The notes under the pieces: generated by a model
The model's input: only the letters and a program-made list of their open reading frames with translations
Database searches by the model: none
What the model was told of the DNA's origin: nothing
Origin: Pseudomonadota bacterium
Lineage (GTDB): Bacteria > Pseudomonadota > Alphaproteobacteria > Rhizobiales > Xanthobacteraceae
NCBI GenBank assembly: GCA_023387695.1
Contig: JAEWHT010000169.1
Location: 1 to 12,221, forward strand
DNA: 12,221 nucleotides
Direction of reading: 5' to 3'
Shown: positions 7,043-12,221 of the stretch, one piece after another
Position numbering within the stretch: the first letter of the stretch is position 1
How the letters are laid out: every line of letters begins with the position of its first letter
Translations under genes and position numbers: made by a program

Positions 7043-7218
7043 GCAACCAGTGCGGCCGTCGGCGCGGAGCCCTATGTTTCCTCACGGCGCGAGCCTACCA
7101 CAATATAAATTGACGTACAGCATTATGAGAAATAGGCTGCCTGCGGCCCTGTGATGACCGGCCGCGTTCTCCGCATTCGGTACAGAAGAAGTCGAAGGGC
7201 CGAGAGGGAGACCGGTTG
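7043..7218. promoter_or_regulatory. Divergent control region between iclR and the ThDP operon
   Basis: An AT-rich island at 7101-7135 stands out from the GC-rich surroundings. On the plus strand TTGACG (7110-7115) with a 17-nt spacer to TAGGCT (7133-7138) is a weak promoter candidate for the ThDP operon. A short inverted repeat CAAT-ATAA-ATTG (7101-7112) overlaps that -35 box. ACCGG half-sites occur at 7157-7161 and 7211-7215, but no palindrome matching those at the transporter promoter is seen. No clear iclR promoter could be chosen. Confidence 0.35.
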
Positions 7219-9018
7219 ATGTCGCGAAATATGCTCAATGGCGCCCAGGTCATTGTCGACTATCTGATCCAGGAGAAGGTGCCGCAGGTGTTCGGGCTCT
7301 GCGGCCACGGCAATATCCAGTTCATCGACGCGCTGTACGAGCGCTCATCCGACATCAAGACCATCTCGGTGCATCACGAGAGCGTCGCCGGCTTCATGGC
7401 CGACGTCTATTATCGCGTCTCCGGCCGGCCGACCGCGACCTTCACGTCCTGCGGGCCGGGCTCGGCGAACCTGCCGATCTCGCTGGCGAACGCTTATCTG
7501 GATTCCGTGCCGTTCATGGCGATCACCGGCAACGTGCCGACCAGCCAGTTCAATCGCGGCGCGTTCCAGGAGATGTACCGGCATTACCAGGCCGACTTCC
7601 CCTCCACCGTGCGCACGATGTGCAAAAAGGTGTTCCAGCCGACGCGCGGCGAGATGGTGCCGCTTGCGGTTCGACAGGCGTGGAAGACCATGGTCACGGG
7701 CCGACCGGGGCCTGTGGTGATCGATGTGCCCTTCGATGTCTTCATGGAATCGGCTGCGGAAGAAGCGCCGAAGGCGGTCGAGTGGAGTGCCAACATCTCC
7801 AGCCGCTGCGGTGCAGATCCCGAAGGTGTTGAGAAGGCTGTCGACATGCTGTTGTCCGCTGAGCGTCCGGTGATGCTGGTCGGGCAAGGCGTGCGCTACG
7901 GCGGCGCGGCGGAGGAGTTGCGCAAACTCGCCGAGCGACTTCAGATTCCCGTCGCGGCGTCGGCGAGCGGCCTCGGTGCGCTCGACGTCAATCATCCGCT
8001 TGCGCTCGGCCTCGTCGCGCGCGCCGGACACTACCAGGCGAACCACGCCGCGCGGCAGGCCGACGTGCTGCTCGCGCTCGGTGTTCGCTTCGACGATCGC
8101 ACCTCGAGTTCGTGGATTCCCGGCTATTCCTTCACGATTCCGCCGACACGGTTGATCCACGTCGACATCGACCCCGAAGAGATTGGCCGCAATTATCCCG
8201 TCGCGCTCGGCTTGATGGCGGATGTCCGCACCTTCCTGCGGCAGGTGCATGCCGAGCTCGATCGTCGCGACAACCTCTCCAAAAAAGCCGATGCCCGCAA
8301 AAAATGGCTGGCGCAGATCGATGGCTATCGCAAGGAGTGGGACAAGTTCGTCGCGCCCGGCTTTTCCGACGACACCACGCCGATCAATCCGCAACGCGCA
8401 GCCGCCGAGATCGACAAGGCGCTGCCGGAGGATGCGATCCTCGTTTCCGACATCGGCGTGCACCACAATTGGCTGCTCGGCTTCTGCAAGCCGAAGCGGC
8501 CGGATTCGCTGATCGGTTCGATGGGCTTTGGTCCGATGGGCTTTGGCGTGGCCGGCGTGATGGGCGCGAAGTTTGCTGCACCCGATCGTCCCTGTGTGTC
8601 CGTCTGTGGCGACGGTGCCTTCTTCATGCATGCCAACGTGCTGGGGACGGCGGTCGAGTACAATCTGCCGGTGGTCTGGGTGGTCTGGAACAATTACGCC
8701 TACGCCTCGATCCGCGGACTTCAGCGCGGCTATCTCGGCGGCCGCGAGCTTGCGACTGACTTCAAGCATCCTGAGACGGGCGAGCGCTACAATCCGGATT
8801 TCGCGGCGATGGCGCGCTCCTGTGGTGTCGAAGGCGTGCGGGTCGATCGCGCCGCTGACATCGGCGAGGCCATCCGCAAGGGCATCGCGGCCAACAGGCC
8901 GTACCTGATCGACGTCGATATCGCCGCCGACGTCAATCCGTCCGGCGCCGGCGTCTGGGAATTGCCTGGCCTCGGCCAGAGCAAGGCCGGCATCGGCACG
9001 CGCTTCCAGCCGGGCTGA
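7219..9018 (+). CDS. Thiamine diphosphate-dependent enzyme, acetolactate synthase (IlvB) superfamily
   Basis: A 599-residue three-domain ThDP enzyme. The N-terminal pyrimidine-binding domain holds the likely catalytic glutamate, Glu54, in VHHESVAGFMADVYYR, then TSCGPGSANL (76-85). The central domain is acetolactate-synthase-like, with GQGVRYGGAAEEL (222-234), LALGVRFDDR (285-294) and LIHVDIDPEEIG (312-323). The C-terminal PP-binding domain has GFGPMGFGVAG (436-446) and the ThDP motif, GDG at 464-466 with NN at 491-492. Family members decarboxylate 2-oxo acids and often ligate the product to a second carbonyl compound. Acetolactate synthases normally have Gln after the catalytic Glu; here it is Ser, and no small regulatory subunit gene is nearby, so a catabolic role is favoured over valine/isoleucine synthesis. 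The ATG at 7219 follows GGGAG by 8 nt; a TTG codon directly precedes it. First gene of the operon with the SDR and cupin. Confidence 0.92.
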   Translation: MSRNMLNGAQVIVDYLIQEKVPQVFGLCGHGNIQFIDALYERSSDIKTISVHHESVAGFMADVYYRVSGRPTATFTSCGPGSANLPISLANAYLDSVPFMAITGNVPTSQFNRGAFQEMYRHYQADFPSTVRTMCKKVFQPTRGEMVPLAVRQAWKTMVTGRPGPVVIDVPFDVFMESAAEEAPKAVEWSANISSRCGADPEGVEKAVDMLLSAERPVMLVGQGVRYGGAAEELRKLAERLQIPVAASASGLGALDVNHPLALGLVARAGHYQANHAARQADVLLALGVRFDDRTSSSWIPGYSFTIPPTRLIHVDIDPEEIGRNYPVALGLMADVRTFLRQVHAELDRRDNLSKKADARKKWLAQIDGYRKEWDKFVAPGFSDDTTPINPQRAAAEIDKALPEDAILVSDIGVHHNWLLGFCKPKRPDSLIGSMGFGPMGFGVAGVMGAKFAAPDRPCVSVCGDGAFFMHANVLGTAVEYNLPVVWVVWNNYAYASIRGLQRGYLGGRELATDFKHPETGERYNPDFAAMARSCGVEGVRVDRAADIGEAIRKGIAANRPYLIDVDIAADVNPSGAGVWELPGLGQSKAGIGTRFQPG

Positions 9019-9061
9019 GCTCAGTTCGCAAAACAATCAAAGAGAATATCGGGAGAAGGGA

Positions 9062-9766
9062 ATGACGCTCGCAGGCAAGAAGGTCGTCGTGGTCGGCGGC
9101 TCCTCAGGCATCGGCCTCGCTACGGCGGAGCTTGCAAAATCACAGGGCGCTGAGGTCGTGATCGCTTCACGAAGCGCCGCGAAGCTCGAACCGGTCGCTG
9201 CGCGGCTGAAGATTGCGGCGATCCCGGCTGACGTCACCAGCGACCAGAGCGTGGCCGAGCTGTTCAAGCGCACCGGTCCTGTCGACCACGTCGTGCTGAC
9301 GGCCGCGCAGCTTCGCACCGGGCCGTTCAAGACGGTCGCGATGGAAGACGTGCGGGCCACGATGGAAGGAAAATTTTGGGGCGCCTGGCGTGTCGCGCGC
9401 GAGGCGGAGATCCGCGCAGGCGGCTCGCTGACGCTGGTTACGGGCTTCCTCAGCGTCCGGCCACGGCCGAACTCGGCGATCATCAGCGCCGCCAACGGCG
9501 CGCTGGAATCGCTCGCTCGTGCACTGGCGCTCGAGCTTGCACCGGTGCGCGTCAATGCGGTGTCGCCGGGTGTGATCGATACGCCGATCCGGGCTGCGAT
9601 GCCGGAGGCGGCGCGGAAGGAGATGCTTGCCAAGACGGCAGCCGCACTGCCGGTCGGCCGCATCGGTATGGCTGAGGATATCGCGCAACAGATCACGAGC
9701 TTCATGAACAACGGCTTTGCCACGGGCTCGATCGTCTACGTCGATGGCGGCGCGCTGGTGAACTAG
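9062..9766 (+). CDS. SDR-fold protein lacking the classical catalytic residues
   Basis: A 234-residue Rossmann protein of the short-chain dehydrogenase/reductase superfamily. The nucleotide-binding motif GGSSGIG (12-18) is intact, with the following strand ending in ASR (35-37), which hints at NADP(H) preference. Later landmarks RVNAVSPGVIDTP (163-175) and VYVDGGALV (225-233) are normal. The active site is not: aligning by landmarks, the catalytic Asn becomes Lys104, Ser becomes Gly128, Tyr becomes Ile141 and Lys becomes Asn145. It resembles an SDR subgroup (Lin1944-like, as I recall) that also lacks these residues and has no assigned reaction. It could bind a nucleotide without redox chemistry or use another mechanism. 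The ATG has a GGGAGAAGGG stretch just upstream and begins 43 nt after the ThDP gene. Confidence 0.9.
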   Translation: MTLAGKKVVVVGGSSGIGLATAELAKSQGAEVVIASRSAAKLEPVAARLKIAAIPADVTSDQSVAELFKRTGPVDHVVLTAAQLRTGPFKTVAMEDVRATMEGKFWGAWRVAREAEIRAGGSLTLVTGFLSVRPRPNSAIISAANGALESLARALALELAPVRVNAVSPGVIDTPIRAAMPEAARKEMLAKTAAALPVGRIGMAEDIAQQITSFMNNGFATGSIVYVDGGALVN

Positions 9767-9777
9767 GGAGAACAGGC

Positions 9778-10161
9778 ATGGCCGAGGAAAGCAAAGGCGC
9801 CTTCATCCGCAACATCGCGGAAGTGCCCTGGCGCGAGTTTCCCAACCATTTCGGTGGTGCGCTGTCGAAGCCGCTGGTGATGCCGGAGAACGCCGGCTCG
9901 CGCCACATCGACTACCGCATCTCGATGTACCAGCCGATGGCCTATGTCGCCCGGCATCATCACAAGGTGCAGGAACAGGTCTATCACGTGCTCGACGGCG
10001 AGGGCTTGATGGAGATCGCGGGCAAGAACCATGTCGTGCGCAAGCACGACGTGATCTTCCTGCCGCCCGGCGTCGAGCACGCGATCTCGAACTCGGGCCT
10101 CACCGATCTCGTGTTCCTGGTGGTGACCTCGCCGGTCACCGACGACGAGAAACCGGTGTGA
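9778..10161 (+). CDS. Single-domain cupin protein
   Basis: A 127-residue cytosolic cupin with a complete metal site. Motif 1 supplies His60, His62 and Glu66 in ARHHHKVQEQVYHVLDGEG (58-76), and motif 2 supplies His101 in DVIFLPPGVEHAISNSG (91-107). This is the usual three-His, one-Glu set for Fe(II), Mn(II), Zn or Ni. Small cupins of this size may be dioxygenases, isomerases, decarboxylases or sugar/acid-binding proteins, so the reaction is not assigned. It starts 11 nt after the SDR stop with GGGAG 8-9 nt before its ATG, so it is the third gene of the ThDP operon and probably acts on an intermediate of the same pathway. It is convergent with the lytic transglycosylase gene, with only 4 nt between the stop codons. 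Confidence 0.9.
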   Translation: MAEESKGAFIRNIAEVPWREFPNHFGGALSKPLVMPENAGSRHIDYRISMYQPMAYVARHHHKVQEQVYHVLDGEGLMEIAGKNHVVRKHDVIFLPPGVEHAISNSGLTDLVFLVVTSPVTDDEKPV

Positions 10162-10165
10162 CCGG
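10153..10165. repeat. Small inverted repeat at convergent gene ends
   Basis: CCGGT-GTG-ACCGG is a 5-bp inverted repeat that spans the cupin stop codon and ends next to the transglycosylase stop. On the minus strand it is followed by TTTCTC, so it could act as a weak terminator for the transglycosylase gene. On the plus strand no T-run follows. Confidence 0.3.
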
Positions 10166-11107
10166 CTAGCGCTCGTTCGATGCGAGGCGGATCGCGCGCT
10201 CCTTCGCCCCCTTGGCGCGTGTCGCGATCATGCTGCGTACCTTGTCGTGGCCGTTCTTGTGGAGCAGGGCCACGAGGCGCTTGCGGGCGCGGTTTGCCGC
10301 GAGCCGTGCTGCCAGCTGCTCGGCCTTGCGGATGATGGAGGCGGTCGATGGCGTGAGGTTCGCGGGCACCCAGGCGATGTCCCTGGTCTTGGACAGGCTG
10401 CCGACACCTTCGCAAGGCGCCTCGCGCGGCAAGTCGATCCGGATCGCGAGCGCATCCGAGCGCTCGATCCAGTCTTCGGCCTTGGTGCCGGTGATGATGC
10501 GGACATAGTCGCGCGTCTCGCGCGGCAGCTCGCTCTCCTTGGCGAGCCATTTCTGAATGCGGCCGGGACCTGCGTTGTAAGCGGCCGCGGCGAGGCCGAG
10601 ATTGCCGAAATCATCGCGAAGCTTGCGCAGGAACTTTGCTGACGCCGGCAGCGCCTTGATGGGATCGAAGGGATCATCAAGGCCGACTTCGGCGGCCGTC
10701 TCCGGCATGAATTGCGCAACGCCTTGGGCGCCAGCTTGGCTGACCTCGTTGGACTTGAAGCGGCTCTCCTGCCAGAGCAGGCGGGCGAAGAACGGCACGG
10801 GAATGCCGCTCTCTTCGGCCGCTTCCTTGAGTGCGCGGCAGAATTGTTCGGTCGGTGAGGGGGGCCCCTGCACGGCCATTTCGACCGCAGGCGTCGGTTC
10901 GATTGTCCCTTCATAAGACGCACGCGCATTCGCGAGCTCAATGGCCTGCACGCTCGCGAGGAACAATTCGACGAGGGGGACGAATGAGGGAGCGCGATCG
11001 GTCTTGGGCGCAGCGTGATCGAAATATGAGGTTTGCCATGTCGGCTCTGGGCTGACGTCGCACATCAGAATCAGGAACGCAGCGCAAGCCGCGACGAGAA
11101 ATCGCAT
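10166..11107 (-). CDS. Lytic transglycosylase (SLT domain, GH23 type)
   Basis: A 313-residue exported murein lytic transglycosylase, which cleaves the MurNAc-GlcNAc bond of peptidoglycan to give 1,6-anhydromuramyl ends. A hydrophobic N-terminus (1-16) looks like a signal peptide or anchor. Cys16 is present, but ILMC is a poor lipobox. A linker of about 70 residues follows. The SLT domain spans about 85-205: catalytic Glu114 in LLWQESRF, GAQGVAQFMPETAAEVGL (126-143), LGLAAAAYNAGPGRIQKW (170-187) and LPRETRDYVRII (194-205). The last 60 residues are unusually Arg/Lys/Ala rich and helix-prone, with no known domain seen. The ATG has GAGGAC 10 nt upstream. It is transcribed towards the cupin gene and is probably unrelated to the catabolic locus. 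Confidence 0.92.
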   Translation of the reverse strand: MRFLVAACAAFLILMCDVSPEPTWQTSYFDHAAPKTDRAPSFVPLVELFLASVQAIELANARASYEGTIEPTPAVEMAVQGPPSPTEQFCRALKEAAEESGIPVPFFARLLWQESRFKSNEVSQAGAQGVAQFMPETAAEVGLDDPFDPIKALPASAKFLRKLRDDFGNLGLAAAAYNAGPGRIQKWLAKESELPRETRDYVRIITGTKAEDWIERSDALAIRIDLPREAPCEGVGSLSKTRDIAWVPANLTPSTASIIRKAEQLAARLAANRARKRLVALLHKNGHDKVRSMIATRAKGAKERAIRLASNER

Positions 11108-11319
11108 CTCGGTAAGAGTCCTCGAACTGTGGGGAAACGACCAGCGCGTGCCGGTGACAAGGACTTCTTAACCGTAATTGCGGCGAAGCTGCGATTCTCC
11201 GCTGCGGCAGGTGTTAGTACGGTGTTCCCGCAGCAGAAATGCAGTGTCGGTCCCGCGGTTCTACGGGAACCTCAGGAGTGCTCGGGGCTGCAAACGGTAT
11301 TGCAGGAGTGTGGCGGCGT

Positions 11320-11595
11320 TTACGCCTTGGGAAAATCCTTGCGCATCGCGATCTCGGCGGCATCGCCCGGCGACAGCACGGCTTGGTCGAAGGCTGCTTG
11401 CGGCGTTGTCATGATGTCGTAGAGCGAGATGCCCTTGATGGGCTTGCCCATGAGCTCACGGACGCAGTCGGCGAGCGTGCCGTTGTAGACGAGATAGGGC
11501 GGACCGCGGTCCTTCTGCCGTTCGCCTTTCAGCGATGGCCACTTCTTCAGTTCGGCCGGCGCGTCATAGGCGATCGGCGATCCTTCTTTGAACAT
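11320..11595 (-). CDS. Conserved-looking hypothetical protein (91 aa)
   Basis: A 91-residue soluble protein with no signal peptide, membrane segment or recognised motif. It has a charged N-terminal half (KKWPSLKGERQKDRGPPYLVYNG, with a break here only for naming: residues 17-39) and a mixed C-terminal half. Codon use matches the neighbouring genes and the frame is clean, which supports a real gene, but the Shine-Dalgarno is weak. It lies 78 nt downstream of the VOC gene on the same strand and may share its transcript. I associate similar short proteins with Bradyrhizobium but know no function. Confidence 0.6.
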   Translation of the reverse strand: MFKEGSPIAYDAPAELKKWPSLKGERQKDRGPPYLVYNGTLADCVRELMGKPIKGISLYDIMTTPQAAFDQAVLSPGDAAEIAMRKDFPKA

Positions 11596-11673
11596 AGGCG
11601 CGGTCTCGGGCGGCTTGGACTACAGGGAATCCTAGAGCCGCCCGGTAAACGCGCGTTAAAGAATTGGTTCAAA

Positions 11674-12221
11674 TCAGCCGGCGATGAAGGCGAGCAGGGT
11701 GCCGTTGGCCTTGGCCGGCGGCACGACGATCGCGGCTCCGCTGCGGACAGCTACCGCGCCGAGGGCCTTTTCGGTCGCCGCGAGATCGCCGCTGAAGAGT
11801 ACCAGCGCCGCCCCGCCGCGCTCGGAGAGGCCCGCGAGCGGCACGCCGGGATAGCGCTTGCCGAGCTCCCCCAGCGTCAAATAGATGAAATCGGCGCGGT
11901 CGCCGCCTGAGGTCACCGTCACCGCGCCGTCGGCTTCTGCCTTCGGTTCGCGATCGATCAGCCGCGCCAGATGCGCCGCTTCCTTCGCAGGCTCGGACGT
12001 CGCGATCAGCACCTTGCTGATCCGCTTCGCCGCATTGGCGTGTTTCATTAGCTCGGGGATCCACACAGTCTCGCGGGTCTTGTGCTGGCAGGCGAAGATG
12101 CGCACGCCGCCCGGCGCTTCCGCCGTCGGCCACATGAAAGTGCGGAACTTGGCGGCAGACACCGTACCGTTCGGCAGCGTCACCGGCCGCTCGAAATCGG
12201 TTGGTCCGATCGGTGTGAGAC
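11674..12221 (-). CDS. Probable glyoxalase-like (VOC) family protein, 5' end outside the window
   Basis: About 182 C-terminal residues are present; the frame is open through the window edge with no stop, reading IGPTDFERPVTLPNG before the GTG codon at 12183, so that GTG is internal and not the start. The combination of VTLPNGTVSAAKFRTFMWP, GGVRIFACQHKTRETVWIP and a C-terminal LVLFSGDLAATEKALGAVAV stretch resembles Glyoxalase_3-type VOC proteins of about 290 residues in Bradyrhizobium. VOC folds bind a divalent metal and serve as lyases, dioxygenases or resistance proteins; none of these can be picked here. The family assignment is by resemblance and moderate in confidence, but that the frame is coding is well supported. 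Confidence 0.7.
   Translation of the reverse strand, partial: LTPIGPTDFERPVTLPNGTVSAAKFRTFMWPTAEAPGGVRIFACQHKTRETVWIPELMKHANAAKRISKVLIATSEPAKEAAHLARLIDREPKAEADGAVTVTSGGDRADFIYLTLGELGKRYPGVPLAGLSERGGAALVLFSGDLAATEKALGAVAVRSGAAIVVPPAKANGTLLAFIAG

Noticed and set aside
7345..9036. A 563-codon open frame on the minus strand opposite the ThDP gene.
   Set aside because: It is a GC-rich antisense shadow: rich in Arg/His/Ala/Asp, no recognisable domain, while the plus-strand frame has full ThDP enzyme motifs.
11232..11280. Imperfect inverted repeat (TCCCG...CGGGA) downstream of the 91-aa gene as a terminator.
   Set aside because: Stem is short and no T-run follows on the minus strand.
11649..11658. 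AACGCGCGTT palindrome between the VOC gene and the 91-aa gene.
   Set aside because: Ten bp only, single copy, no adjacent promoter or T-run; no role can be supported.
12181..12183. GTG codon as the start of the VOC gene.
   Set aside because: The frame continues upstream to the window edge with family-like sequence, so the GTG is an internal Val codon.

Overview
The window looks like chromosome of a GC-rich Rhizobiales alphaproteobacterium, most likely Bradyrhizobium or a close relative. The reasons are strong GC bias at third codon positions, a Liv-type (branched-chain amino acid family) ABC importer next to catabolic genes, a small HGGxxG-motif protein paired with a partner type that I associate with Bradyrhizobium/Rhodopseudomonas genomes, and short Bradyrhizobium-style hypothetical genes. 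The genus call rests on recollection of families, not on a search.

Layout. (1) Positions 112-968, minus strand: a two-gene accessory cassette, a 198-aa hypothetical protein overlapping by 4 nt a small Cys/His HGGxxG protein. It is followed by a gene-free stretch (969-1249) that resembles a dispersed intergenic element. (2) Positions 1250-6988, minus strand: an IclR-type regulator, then a substrate-binding protein, a LivH permease, and one 846-aa polypeptide joining LivM permease, LivG ATPase and LivF ATPase. A good sigma-70-like promoter with a perfect 16-bp palindrome over its -35 box lies between iclR and the binding-protein gene. (3) Positions 7219-10161, plus strand, divergent from iclR: a ThDP enzyme of the acetolactate-synthase superfamily, an SDR-fold protein that lacks the catalytic Asn/Ser/Tyr/Lys residues, and a small single-domain cupin, closely spaced as one operon. 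(4) Positions 10166-12221, minus strand: housekeeping or unrelated genes, namely a lytic transglycosylase, a 91-aa hypothetical protein, and the 3'-terminal part of a probable glyoxalase-like (VOC) gene that runs off the window.

Regions 2 and 3 read as one catabolic locus. A periplasmic binding protein and Liv importer bring in a small acid (amino, 2-oxo or aromatic acid are possible), an IclR regulator senses it or a derivative, and the ThDP enzyme, SDR-like protein and cupin process it. The substrate cannot be read from the sequence. The points most worth a second look are the three-part LivM-LivG-LivF fusion with a surviving internal Shine-Dalgarno site before the LivG part, the SDR with an erased active site, the two CCGG palindromes about six helical turns apart at the transporter promoter, and the uncharacterised ThDP/SDR/cupin combination. 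All gene-free gaps are shorter than 300 nt. I found no rRNA, tRNA, CRISPR array or transposase.
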